Positions 9,499-17,878 of a DNA stretch of 49,833 nucleotides are shown here, in pieces. Under the pieces are notes generated by a model. The model searched no databases. It was not told the origin of the DNA and saw nothing but the letters and a program-made list of their open reading frames with translations. Source of the stretch: Thalassobaculaceae bacterium (GTDB taxonomy: Bacteria > Pseudomonadota > Alphaproteobacteria > Thalassobaculales > Thalassobaculaceae); contig JARGOG010000016.1 of NCBI GenBank assembly GCA_029212785.1, positions 26,659 through 76,491 on the forward strand, in the 5' to 3' direction. The position numbers and the translations under genes are program-made. The first letter of the stretch is position 1, and each line of letters begins with the position of its first letter.

Positions 9499-10044
9499 CT
9501 AGAAGATATTCCACCAGGAACTCTCGACGACCTTGCTGTTGATCGACAAGGCGTCAACCGTGACCAGAATAGTGTTGTCGGTCTCAGACTGAACCGGAAC
9601 CTTGCCGCGCCAGGTGGCGTTGGACAGGTCACGGTAGCCGGCGATGAAGCCGAGATACCGGGTTTCGGAGCTCAATGTGTCGGTGCGCTCGATGGTCTGG
9701 CCGGGCGCGATCTCGACCTCCCGGCGGTCCAGCATGTCGCCGCCGAGCGTCGCCTGATCGTCGTAGAAGAGTTGCGAAAACTCAGCGGTGTCGAAGGTCG
9801 AGGTCGCCTTGAGCTCGTAGATGCGGACCACCACGGGCGACGCGGTGCCGGCGGCGTTGGGATTGATCTTGTCGGTCGCCTGGATCGTCAGGCCGGCGGT
9901 GGTCGGGTCGGGCGTGGAACTGCCGGAACAGGCCGACATCAGCGCAACGACGATTGCCGTCGCCAGCGTCAGGCGTGCATGCCGAACCCACTCCCGGAGG
10001 TTGGAAAACCCGCTCCGACCCGGAGGCCCCGCACGATCCATCAT
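9499..10044 (-). CDS. tssJ: T6SS outer-membrane lipoprotein TssJ
   Basis: A 181-residue lipoprotein of the envelope complex, expected to sit in the outer membrane and bind the periplasmic end of TssM. The signal sequence has a basic segment (REWVRHAR), a hydrophobic core (LTLATAIVVAL) and lipobox MSAC, putting the acylated cysteine at 39. The mature part shows the TssJ pattern with PVVVRIYELK and FYDDQ-like segments, and ends in ESSWWNIF. Three ATGs lie close together at 10050, 10044 and 10041. The GAGGA at 10055-10051 abuts the first but sits six bases before the second, so I prefer 10044. The gene lies between tagH and tssK. Confidence 0.9.
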   Translation of the reverse strand: MMDRAGPPGRSGFSNLREWVRHARLTLATAIVVALMSACSGSSTPDPTTAGLTIQATDKINPNAAGTASPVVVRIYELKATSTFDTAEFSQLFYDDQATLGGDMLDRREVEIAPGQTIERTDTLSSETRYLGFIAGYRDLSNATWRGKVPVQSETDNTILVTVDALSINSKVVESSWWNIF

Positions 10045-10081
10045 CGTCATTCCTCGTGCCCGCCTGTCGTTAAGCCGGTAC

Positions 10082-11572
10082 CTACTGTTCGCGGCGCAAG
10101 TCATTATACACGCGAGTGAATTCATCCCAAAGTCTCGCCTTGCGCTCAAGCTCGGACAAACCCTCCGGAAGGATAAGCCCCGCTTCGATCTCGCCGGGCG
10201 ATAGCGGCCCGGCCGATCTGTCGCCGCCGGAATCCGTGTCGACCGTGCGGTCCGGGGGGGCGATCGCCGACGGCCGGACCGACGCGGCGGGCTCGGCTGG
10301 AGGTGCCGGCGGCGCGTCGAAGGGGTCGCCCAGCAGCGCGTCGATATCATCCGGCAACCCTGCCGGGATATCGGCGATCGGCGGGATTGGGGGCGGTGCT
10401 GTTGGGGCCGGCCGGGGCGGGGATACGGACGGCGCTGCCGGCGTGGGCCGGGAGAGAGCGGGCGGCGGCGGCGGGATCGGCACGGACCGCCTCGTCACAT
10501 CGGGGCCCGACGCACCGGTCCCCTGTGCTTCAGTCGCGGCAACGTCATCGTCCGCCGTCTCGCCGGGGGTGGCGCGCGCGGTATCCGGCCCGATGAGGTC
10601 TTCCAAGTCGAGCCCGGCGATGGCCGCGGCATGGTCTATCGGCGGGATGTCCGCACCGTCCCCGGCGTCGTCGTCCGGCCGGGCGCTGACCGATGGTGCC
10701 GAGGCCCGCACGGCCGCGGATGCATCTTCGGTCGGCGGCGGTGTCGGCTCGGTCGGGGCCGCGCGGGCGGACTCCTGCGGACCGGGTGGCGGCGCGGGGG
10801 GGGCGACCGGCGGCGGTGCCTGTACCGGTTTCGGTGCGGGATTCTCGGCAACTGGATCCGGCCGCGGCACCAGCCGAGGCGGAGGTGGCGGCACCGATGC
10901 GGTTGTGGTCGGCGGGGCCATGACTGGAGCCGCCGCCGGGGGCGGTGACGACAGTGGCGGGGCCGAAACCGGTGGGGCTGCGGGTGGTGGAGCCGCGGCG
11001 GGCGCGCGACGCGGGGGCGGTGCGAGCACCTGTGGATCGGGAAAGGGCGGGATCGCCGCCGGTTCGTCATCTTCCACCGGGACGCTGCCGGGCCCATCAT
11101 GTGCGCCGCTGGCCGGCTCGGCATCATCTGGATCGGGTTCGTCCGGCAGGGGGGCAAGCAGGCTGTCGATGTCGATCGCCGGCGAAGGTGTGGGGGCGGC
11201 TCGCGGTGCCGGTGCCGCCGGCCTGGCACCGGGCAGGGGCGTGTCCGCACCTTCATCGATCCGGGCCAGGATTTCGAAATCGCCGAGCGCCATGCGGTCG
11301 CCGTTCGAGATCGGCCAGCGCGCGCCTTTCCCGAGCGGCACGCTGGAATCGTTCAGGAACAGACCGTTGGTACTGACATCGGTTATGTAAAAGCGGTCGC
11401 CGTCGAACGAGATCTCCGCATGGCTGCCGGAGACAAACCGGTCCGGATCCGGCAGCACCCAGTCGCTACGCCGCCCGCGTCCGATCACGCCGCCGGTTTC
11501 GTCGAACTCGTGCCGGCTCCCGCTGCCCATCAGGGCCTTCTGGAAACTCGTGACGTCCAACATTAGGCGCAT
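10082..11572 (-). CDS. tagH: FHA-domain protein TagH (ImpI/Fha) with long Pro-rich tail
   Basis: A 496-residue scaffold that should be the phosphothreonine-dependent switch acted on by PpkA and PppA. The FHA domain occupies about 20-95, with GRGRRSDW at 31-38, SGSHAEI at 48-54 and DVSTNG at 65-70, all phosphopeptide-binding positions. Residues from about 110 to 440 are a low-complexity Pro/Ala linker. A short conserved-looking end (LPEGLSELERKARLWDEF) closes the protein. The large folded C-terminal domain of many TagH proteins is missing or reduced. I chose the ATG at 11572 because GGAGG lies five bases before it. An upstream ATG at 11626 has no ribosome site. The stop is 37 bases before the tssJ start. 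Confidence 0.88.
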   Translation of the reverse strand: MRLMLDVTSFQKALMGSGSRHEFDETGGVIGRGRRSDWVLPDPDRFVSGSHAEISFDGDRFYITDVSTNGLFLNDSSVPLGKGARWPISNGDRMALGDFEILARIDEGADTPLPGARPAAPAPRAAPTPSPAIDIDSLLAPLPDEPDPDDAEPASGAHDGPGSVPVEDDEPAAIPPFPDPQVLAPPPRRAPAAAPPPAAPPVSAPPLSSPPPAAAPVMAPPTTTASVPPPPPRLVPRPDPVAENPAPKPVQAPPPVAPPAPPPGPQESARAAPTEPTPPPTEDASAAVRASAPSVSARPDDDAGDGADIPPIDHAAAIAGLDLEDLIGPDTARATPGETADDDVAATEAQGTGASGPDVTRRSVPIPPPPPALSRPTPAAPSVSPPRPAPTAPPPIPPIADIPAGLPDDIDALLGDPFDAPPAPPAEPAASVRPSAIAPPDRTVDTDSGGDRSAGPLSPGEIEAGLILPEGLSELERKARLWDEFTRVYNDLRREQ

Positions 11573-11637
11573 GCGTTCCTCCAACGTCACGACGTCGCCA
11601 CGTCCTCGTCCCTCCCGCCGGGCCATTTGGTGCGGTT

Positions 11638-11655
11638 TTGACGGCGGACCGTCAA
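11638..11655. promoter_or_regulatory. Inverted repeat in the spacer between the sheath fusion gene and tagH
   Basis: TTGACGG and CCGTCAA form a perfect 7-bp inverted repeat around a 4-base centre. It lies in the 122-base gap between the fusion gene (ends 11695) and the tagH start at 11572. There is no T-run on either side, so a classical intrinsic terminator is unlikely. An operator or a processing hairpin inside the leftward operon are both possible. Only the symmetry is seen; function is inferred. Confidence 0.3.
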
Positions 11656-11694
11656 GGGAAACGGTTCACGCACCCGGCGCCGGCGCGGTGATGG

Positions 11695-13494
11695 TCAGAC
11701 CGGGAGATCGAGATTGACGGTCACGCCGCCCAGGATGTCGCGTCCCGTCGTCACGCGAATGGACAGGACCTGCTCGCCTTCCTGCTCCTCCTCGAGCGCA
11801 ACCGAGACCTCGGCGTCGCGGCCCATCAACCCGGCCAGAAAGATCTCCATCGCATCGCGAATGCCCGACGGCGAGGCGGCGGCGAAGATCAGGTCGGCAT
11901 TGCCCTCGATCTGGCGAATCAGGCGCGATACCAGAAGCTGGAAGTCGAACGTGCCGTCGCGCGGGAGGTCGCCGGTCGGATCCGATCGCGCGGACCGCAC
12001 GCTTGGCACCCGCACCAGCCGGGCGATGTCGCGGTTGGCCTGCCCGACCAGCGCGATGAGCCCGGCATTGGCGAGGCTTGCGGCGGCATCCGGGCGCAGG
12101 GCCATGGCGACGGCGAAGACATTTGCGTCGGCCTCGTCGTCGCCGTAGAGCGGCAGACCATCGATGACCTGGCTCGGGCCGGTCAACTCGGTCGGCCAGC
12201 CGGTCGCCGCGGCACTCTCGGCGGCCAGCGCGGCCACCAGCCAGGCGCCGCCGGCCTCCAGGGGTGTCCCGACCGCAGTGGCGCCCGATGCCTCGGAGAA
12301 TGCGAGGCGGCGCTCGGTGACCAGATCATGCGCCGGTCGCAGCCGAAACCGGTTGACCGTCAGGCCAAGCCAGCGAGACACCGGCTTCGCTCGCAGGCTG
12401 GACCAGGGGGCATAGGCGGCGTCCTGGAACAGGGTCTCGGGATCGCGGTGACGCGCGAGATCCTCGCCGCCATGGACGAAATCCGCGCCGGCGGTGGCCA
12501 CCACCGGCACCTGGATCTCGGCGCCGATTTCGGCCAGCGCCTGAAGCCGGGCGGTGTCACCCGGGCCGGAGCCGAATTCGTGGGCCGACACCAGGAGACC
12601 GAGCCCGGCGGGTTGCTGGTCCGCCGCGTCGATCAGAATGGCGCGCGCCGCGTCGGCGGCCTCTTCCCTGGAGGCGCTGATCACGTGGACGAAACACTGG
12701 GCCCGCCGGTCGCTGTGCCGCAGCAGGAACCGCAGCCCCCGCCAGCTCGTCTCAAGCGCCTGGAACACGGGAGCATCCAAGACGGCAGCGAGTTGGGCGG
12801 CGAGGCGTCGTTCGGCCTCGACCGTTGCCCCGCCGTTGCCGTTCGCGGCGGCGGCGGAGTTGCGTCCCCCCATCGAACCGATGAAGGCGGAGACCGCCCG
12901 TTTGGCCGGATCGTCGCGCGGGGTCGACGCCGGCGCCGGTGGTGCCCCGGTCCCACCGGGATCAACCATGTCGAACAACCGGTCGAGCGGATCGTCGCTG
13001 CTCGATGCCCGATCCGATCCCTGGCCCGAATCCTGATTGGAGGGCATCGGCGGTGAGGGCGGCGCGCTCGCTGCGGGGGCCGGTTCGGCAGCGGATGGCG
13101 CCGGCATGCCGGCACCGAGGCCGGGGAGGTCTTCGGCCACGTCCGTCGGGGCCGCACCCCTGCGCAAGCTGTCGCGGGCGGCGAGCGCCTTGGCCAACGC
13201 CGGCACGCTTTCGAGCAGACGCGGTGGGGAGAAATCCTTCAGGGCGCCGATTTCGAGGCTCACGGCCAATGGCCGATCGCCGCCACCCAGGTGATCGGCG
13301 ACCGCCAGATCGAGCCGGGGTCGCGCGCTGGCCAGTGCCGCGTCCGACTCCTGATCGTCGAACCCGTGAAGCCTCCCGGGGGCCAGACCGAAATCGCCGA
13401 TCACGACGATGCGGAAGGGGACGCGCCGCGCCTGACCGGTCGATGGAGGCCGGGACCCGAATTGCGCGCTGACCAGGTTGGGATCGTCCGACAT
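11695..13494 (-). CDS. TssB-TssC fusion-type sheath-like protein (second, divergent sheath homologue)
   Basis: A 599-residue protein with two sheath-like halves. Residues about 25-110 resemble TssB: VPFRIVVIGDFGLAPG and VSLEIGALKDFSPPRLL align with LPFKQVVLGDFSMRP and VSLKFDTLKDFEPEQLV of the true TssB at 15405-15902. A Pro/Ala/Ser-rich linker covers about 125-225. Residues 228-599 resemble TssC: ALETSWRGLRFLL and WLGLTVNRFRLRP match TMESSWRSLKYMV and YFGLTAPRFMLRM of the canonical TssC. Rhizobial imp clusters carry an extra TssC-like gene (ImpD), and this may be a fused form of it. It starts the leftward operon. The ATG at 13494 follows a G-rich ribosome site. Its role, whether a sheath cap, baseplate adaptor or regulator, is unknown. 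Confidence 0.75.
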   Translation of the reverse strand: MSDDPNLVSAQFGSRPPSTGQARRVPFRIVVIGDFGLAPGRLHGFDDQESDAALASARPRLDLAVADHLGGGDRPLAVSLEIGALKDFSPPRLLESVPALAKALAARDSLRRGAAPTDVAEDLPGLGAGMPAPSAAEPAPAASAPPSPPMPSNQDSGQGSDRASSSDDPLDRLFDMVDPGGTGAPPAPASTPRDDPAKRAVSAFIGSMGGRNSAAAANGNGGATVEAERRLAAQLAAVLDAPVFQALETSWRGLRFLLRHSDRRAQCFVHVISASREEAADAARAILIDAADQQPAGLGLLVSAHEFGSGPGDTARLQALAEIGAEIQVPVVATAGADFVHGGEDLARHRDPETLFQDAAYAPWSSLRAKPVSRWLGLTVNRFRLRPAHDLVTERRLAFSEASGATAVGTPLEAGGAWLVAALAAESAAATGWPTELTGPSQVIDGLPLYGDDEADANVFAVAMALRPDAAASLANAGLIALVGQANRDIARLVRVPSVRSARSDPTGDLPRDGTFDFQLLVSRLIRQIEGNADLIFAAASPSGIRDAMEIFLAGLMGRDAEVSVALEEEQEGEQVLSIRVTTGRDILGGVTVNLDLPV

Positions 13495-13653
13495 TACCGC
13501 CCCCCGTTGGAACCGTATCCGACCGAAGCCTACACCTATTTTGTGTAATCGGGCCAAGGGCATTGCGTCAAATCCGAGCGTCGGCAATGCTCTTGCACCC
13601 TCGTGTGCCGGTGCCCGAACCGAGCGCCGCCGACCATGAGCACGGAAGACAAT
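13495..13653. promoter_or_regulatory. Divergent promoter region of the two T6SS core operons
   Basis: This 159-base gap separates the leftward operon (fusion protein to ppkA) from the rightward one (tssA to tssH), so both promoters should lie here. It contains two inverted repeats: TACAC-N7-GTGTA at 13531-13547 and the wider GCATTGC/GCAATGC pair at 13560-13590. The AT-richest part is around 13535-13548. I could not assign confident -35/-10 or sigma-54 elements. Confidence 0.6.
13560..13590. promoter_or_regulatory. Candidate operator: GCATTGC-N17-GCAATGC
   Basis: Two perfect 7-bp inverted half-sites are separated by 17 bases. Their axis (about 13575) falls almost exactly midway between the two divergent start codons at 13494 and 13654. 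The centre-to-centre spacing of 24 bases is compatible with a dimeric or tetrameric regulator. This is inference from symmetry and position only. Confidence 0.35.
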
Positions 13654-15357
13654 ATGGCCGATCTTGACGACCCCAGGCTGAGTCTCGGTACCGAGCCGGT
13701 TCCCGGCGGCGATCCGGCCGGCGAGAACGCGCGCGAGGATGTCGCCTTCGAGGCGCTTTCAGACGAAGTGTCGAAGATGGATGTCGACGGCCCCAATGCC
13801 GTCGATTGGCGCAAGGTCATGGAGGGCAGCGAGGCGTTGCTGCGCGATCGCTCCAAGGACTTCCTGGTCGCCGGGTACTATGCCTACGCGCTGGGCCGCG
13901 AGGAGGGTTTGCGCGGGCTCGCCGTCGGACTCGGCGTGATCGCCGGCATCGTCGAGACCTTTTGGGACACCGGGTTCCCGCCGCCCCGGCGCGAGCGGGC
14001 GCGGGTCGGCGCGGTCGACTGGCTGGCGGAACGGTTCGGGCCGACGCTCGACGATCTGGAGATCGGTGCCCAGAACGCCGACGATCTGCTGGCGACCCTG
14101 GAAATGGCCGAACGCGTCGACCAGTTGCTGGACGAGAAGGCGGAGAAGACCCAGGCCAATCTCGGTGATCTTCTGCGTCCGCTGCGTGCCAGGCGCCAGG
14201 ACGCCCAGTATATCGTCGATCAACGCCGTCAGGCCGAGGAGGCCGCCGCCGCGCCGCCGCCACAGGCCCCCGCCTCCGAACCTGCCGCCGAGACCGTCGC
14301 CGAGAACGCGACCGCGGAGGCTTCGGCCGCCGCGCAAGCCAGCACCGCTGCGCCCGTGGCAGCCGCGTCGCCGCCGCCGCGACCATCGCCACCGGCGGCC
14401 TCCGCGGCTGCGACCGTCCCCCAGATTCCGGCATCGGCCGGACCGGAGATGGAGCGGGCGATCAGCGCCTACCGATCGTCCGCCCTCGGTTTCGCGCGGG
14501 GCATGCGGGCGGCGGCATTCTCGGATCCGCGGGCCTATACGTTGCATCGGGTTGCGGTTTGGCTGCCCGTCGTCGATCTGCCGCCGGATACGGCCGGTGA
14601 GACGATGCTGCCGGCGCCGTCACCCGATGTGGTATCGGCGATCGACGGCCTGGTATCGGCCGGCAACCACGATCAGGTCATCGGTAGCTGCGAGTCCGCG
14701 ACAGAGGACCGGTTGTTCTGGCTCGACCCGCACAGGCATGTGGCCAACGCGCTCGGCGCGCTGGGCCAGGAGGCGGCACGCGCGGCGGTCATCGCCGAAG
14801 TGGCGGGTTTCCTTGCGCGGTTTCCCCGGTTGATTGATTTGAAGTTCCAGGGAGGCAGGCCTTTCGCCGATGACCAGACCAGGCTTTGGCTGTCCGAGAC
14901 CGTGCTCGGATCCGGTGGCAAAGCCGGAGACGACGGTGGCGGGGCGGCGGAAGACGGTGGCGTCGGCGCAGCACTCGCCGACGCCCGCGGACTGGCGGCG
15001 AACGGTAAGCAGGACGAGGCGGCGCAGATCCTGACCGACGGAGGACGGACGGCGTCCGGCGGCCGTGCCAGATTGCTCTGGGATCTGGCGAAAGCTGACC
15101 TCTGCCTTTCTATGGGCATGGCGGATGCAGCGTATAGCATACTTACCGGCCTCGATGAGCGGCACGGTGCCATCGATCTTGAAGGATGGGAGCCGGCATT
15201 GGCCGAACGTCTATACGCCCTGTGGTTGCGGAGTGTAAGACGGGGCGGTGCGGATGAATTTCTTGCCGCAGAGGGGGTACAACGGTTAACAGCAGACTTG
15301 GTCGCCAGGCTGTATCGGTTGAATATGGTGACCGCATTGGGGATCATGCGGGGCTAA
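13654..15357 (+). CDS. tssA: T6SS assembly protein TssA (ImpA family)
   Basis: A 567-residue TssA, which binds the baseplate and primes or caps tube and sheath growth. The ImpA N-terminal domain is seen at about 1-130, with DWRKVMEGSEALLRDRSKDF and then GLAVGLGVIAGIVETFWDTGFP, the conserved hydrophobic pattern of the family. A long Ala/Pro-rich linker (about 185-270) precedes a helical C-terminal half of the VasJ/TssA type that ends at LGIMRG. Three starts are possible: GTG 13603, ATG 13636 and ATG 13654. I prefer 13654 because a GGA-containing site lies seven bases upstream and the protein then begins MADLDDPRLS. ATG 13636 would add six residues. It is first in the rightward operon. Confidence 0.88.
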   Translation: MADLDDPRLSLGTEPVPGGDPAGENAREDVAFEALSDEVSKMDVDGPNAVDWRKVMEGSEALLRDRSKDFLVAGYYAYALGREEGLRGLAVGLGVIAGIVETFWDTGFPPPRRERARVGAVDWLAERFGPTLDDLEIGAQNADDLLATLEMAERVDQLLDEKAEKTQANLGDLLRPLRARRQDAQYIVDQRRQAEEAAAAPPPQAPASEPAAETVAENATAEASAAAQASTAAPVAAASPPPRPSPPAASAAATVPQIPASAGPEMERAISAYRSSALGFARGMRAAAFSDPRAYTLHRVAVWLPVVDLPPDTAGETMLPAPSPDVVSAIDGLVSAGNHDQVIGSCESATEDRLFWLDPHRHVANALGALGQEAARAAVIAEVAGFLARFPRLIDLKFQGGRPFADDQTRLWLSETVLGSGGKAGDDGGGAAEDGGVGAALADARGLAANGKQDEAAQILTDGGRTASGGRARLLWDLAKADLCLSMGMADAAYSILTGLDERHGAIDLEGWEPALAERLYALWLRSVRRGGADEFLAAEGVQRLTADLVARLYRLNMVTALGIMRG

Positions 15358-15404
15358 AGGGCCAGCATCTGGTACAATCGCCCTAGACCGTCGGGAGGCA
15401 AGAC

Positions 15405-15902
15405 ATGGCGAGTGAAGGATCTGTGGCACCGAAAGAACGGGTCAATATCCGTTATCGTCCGGCAACGGGCGATGCGAAGGAAGAGGTTGAGCTGCCGTTC
15501 AAGCAGGTTGTCCTCGGCGATTTTTCGATGCGTCCGGACGACACTCCGCTCGAGGAGCGGGAGCGTATCCGTGTCGACAAGGATAACTTCAACGATGTGA
15601 TGAAGGCGCAGAAGCTGTCGCTCGACCTCAACGTCAAGGACACGCTGTCCGACGAGGCCGACGCACAAATGCCGGTCAGCCTGAAATTCGACACGCTGAA
15701 GGATTTCGAACCCGAACAGCTCGTCAACCAGGTGCCGGAGCTGCGCAAGCTGCTTGAGCTGCGCCAGGCGCTGATGGCGCTCAAGGGGCCGCTTGGCAAC
15801 GTGCCGGCGTTCCGTAAGGCGATCCAGGGCATTCTCGACGACGAAGGTGCGAAATCACAGCTCTTGGCCGAACTCGGCTTGGATAAGGACGCGAGCGAGT
15901 AG
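15405..15902 (+). CDS. tssB: T6SS contractile sheath small subunit TssB (VipA)
   Basis: A 165-residue small sheath subunit that pairs with TssC to form the contractile sheath around the Hcp tube. Family signatures are LPFKQVVLGDFSMRP, FNDVMKAQKLSL and the segment from FDTLKDFEPEQL to RKLLELRQAL. The length is standard (about 165-175). It starts with ATG after GGGAGG at a good distance. It lies 47 bases after tssA and 24 bases before tssC. No part is missing. It is clearly distinct from the TssB-like half of the fusion protein encoded on the other strand. Confidence 0.97.
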   Translation: MASEGSVAPKERVNIRYRPATGDAKEEVELPFKQVVLGDFSMRPDDTPLEERERIRVDKDNFNDVMKAQKLSLDLNVKDTLSDEADAQMPVSLKFDTLKDFEPEQLVNQVPELRKLLELRQALMALKGPLGNVPAFRKAIQGILDDEGAKSQLLAELGLDKDASE

Positions 15903-15926
15903 CGCGCAGGAACAGGAGGACTAGCG

Positions 15927-17414
15927 GTGGCCGATACGCAGACCGATTCCGGCGCACAGGGTGCCGACGCCCAGACCGAGGAACTCTCTCTCCTCGATCA
16001 GATCATGCACGAGACCAAGCTCGCTCCGGCGGATGACGGCTACGATGTCGCACGTCAGGGCGTGCAGGCGTTCATTGCCGAGCTGATGAAGTCGCAGCAT
16101 GCGGGCGAGAAGATCCAGGCGTCGATCGTCGACCAGATGGTCGGCGAGATCGACAAGCGGCTGAGCGCCCAGCTCGACGAGATCATGCACAACGAGAGCG
16201 TCCAGACGATGGAATCGTCCTGGCGCAGCCTGAAGTACATGGTCGACAAGACCGACTTCCGTCAGAACATCAAGGTCGAGATGCTGAACGTCTCGAAGCA
16301 AGACCTGATGGAGGATTTCGAGGACGCCCCGGAGATCGTGAAATCCGGTCTGTACAAGCACATCTATGTAGACGAGTACGGCCAATTCGGTGGCGAACCG
16401 GTCGGCGTGATGATCGGCAACTACAATTTCGACGCCGGTGCCAAGGACGTGCAGCTGATGCGCGACATCTCCGCCGTCGGGTCCATGGCCCATGCGCCGT
16501 TCCTGGCTGCTGCCGCGCCGAAGATGTTCGGTGTCGAGAAGTGGGAAGAGTTGGCCGGCCTGAAGGACCTGCAGTCGATCTTCGAGGGACCGCAATACGC
16601 CAAGTGGAATTCGTTCCGCTCCTCGGAAGATGCTCGCTATTTCGGTCTGACGGCGCCGCGCTTCATGCTGAGGATGCCGTACAACCAGGAATCAAACCCG
16701 GTCAAGGCCTTCAACTACAACGAAGAATCGAACGGCGACACGGAACATTACCTGTGGGGCAACACCGCCTTTGCCTTGGCCACGCGCCTGTCCGACAGTT
16801 TCGCCAAATACCGCTGGGCGCCGAACATCATCGGTCCCCAGGGCGGCGGCGCGGTCGAGGACATGACCATGCACCAGTATGAGTCCATGGGCCAGATCGA
16901 GACCAAGTCGCCGACCGACGTGATGATCTCCGACCGCCGGGAATACGAGATGGCGGAACAGGGCTTCATCGCGCTGACGCTCCGTAAGGGCAGCGACAAC
17001 GCCGCGTTCTTCTCGGCCAACTCGGTGCAGAAGCCGAAGTATTTCGGCAACACGCCGGAGGGCAAGGACGCCGAGACCAACTACAAGCTCGGCACCCAGC
17101 TTCCCTACATGTTCATCATCAACCGCCTGGCGCACTACGTGAAGGTGCTCCAGCGCGAGAACATCGGTAGCTGGAAGAACAAGGGCGAGCTGCAGGACGA
17201 ACTGAACAACTGGATCCGGCAGTACGTTTCCGACCAGGAGAACCCCTCGGCCGATGTCCGCAGTCGACGCCCGCTGCGCAAGGCGGATATCTCGGTGGAG
17301 GATGTCGAGGGCGAGCCCGGCTGGTACCGCGTCAACATGGCGGTGCAGCCGCACTTCAAGTACATGGGCGCGGACTTCACCCTGTCGCTGCGCGGCAAGC
17401 TCGACAAGTCCTGA
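15927..17414 (+). CDS. tssC: T6SS contractile sheath large subunit TssC (VipB)
   Basis: A 495-residue large sheath subunit. Characteristic segments are ESVQTMESSWRSLKYMVDKT, the stretch around AHAPFLAAAAPKMFG, DARYFGLTAPRFMLRMPY and the C-terminal beta-strand GADFTLSLRGKLDKS that takes part in the sheath handshake with TssB. The ClpV-contacting and core parts appear intact. It starts with GTG preceded by AGGAGG at seven bases. tssC follows tssB in the same operon, and tssE begins 56 bases later. Codon use looks more biased than in neighbouring genes, as expected for an abundant structural protein. Confidence 0.97.
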   Translation: MADTQTDSGAQGADAQTEELSLLDQIMHETKLAPADDGYDVARQGVQAFIAELMKSQHAGEKIQASIVDQMVGEIDKRLSAQLDEIMHNESVQTMESSWRSLKYMVDKTDFRQNIKVEMLNVSKQDLMEDFEDAPEIVKSGLYKHIYVDEYGQFGGEPVGVMIGNYNFDAGAKDVQLMRDISAVGSMAHAPFLAAAAPKMFGVEKWEELAGLKDLQSIFEGPQYAKWNSFRSSEDARYFGLTAPRFMLRMPYNQESNPVKAFNYNEESNGDTEHYLWGNTAFALATRLSDSFAKYRWAPNIIGPQGGGAVEDMTMHQYESMGQIETKSPTDVMISDRREYEMAEQGFIALTLRKGSDNAAFFSANSVQKPKYFGNTPEGKDAETNYKLGTQLPYMFIINRLAHYVKVLQRENIGSWKNKGELQDELNNWIRQYVSDQENPSADVRSRRPLRKADISVEDVEGEPGWYRVNMAVQPHFKYMGADFTLSLRGKLDKS

Positions 17415-17470
17415 CGGCTACCGGCTGGGCGCGGCAGGCGACGCACGACGAACTTGCGTGACGGGGAGCC

Positions 17471-17878
17471 ATGTTTGAACAGACCTTGTTTCAACGGCTC
17501 CTCGATCCGCAGCCGGCCCGGTCGACCACCAGCTTCGATTCCGCTCGGCAGATGGACTCCGTTCTTCTGCATCTCCGGGAGATCTTCAACGTGCGGAGCG
17601 GCGCGGTCCCGACGCGGCCCGATTACGGCCTGCCCGACTTCAACGACCTGGTGATCCAGTTCCCGTCCGCCGTGCCGGCGATCTCGCGGTCGATCAAGCA
17701 GCAGATCGAAATGTTCGAACCCCGGCTCCGTCGGGTGACGGTGCGCCATGTGCCGGACCCGGACCGGCCGCTCAGCCTGTTCTTCAACATCGCAGCCGAG
17801 ATGGTGATGCCCGATGGCCAGGAGCGGGTGGCGTTCGAGACGGTGCTCGGTGCCGACGGTTCGGTGAGTGTGCGATGA
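17471..17878 (+). CDS. tssE: T6SS baseplate subunit TssE (gp25-like)
   Basis: A 135-residue gp25/lysozyme-like baseplate wedge protein. It opens with MFEQTLFQRLLDP, typical of TssE, and carries the conserved segments MDSVLLHLREIFNVR, DYGLPDFNDL and the C-terminal VAFETVLGADGSVSVR. TssE helps link the sheath start to the TssFG wedge. Its TGA overlaps the tssF ATG (ATGA), which suggests coupled translation of baseplate parts. The start has a moderate GGGGAG site five bases upstream. The length is normal. Confidence 0.95.
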   Translation: MFEQTLFQRLLDPQPARSTTSFDSARQMDSVLLHLREIFNVRSGAVPTRPDYGLPDFNDLVIQFPSAVPAISRSIKQQIEMFEPRLRRVTVRHVPDPDRPLSLFFNIAAEMVMPDGQERVAFETVLGADGSVSVR

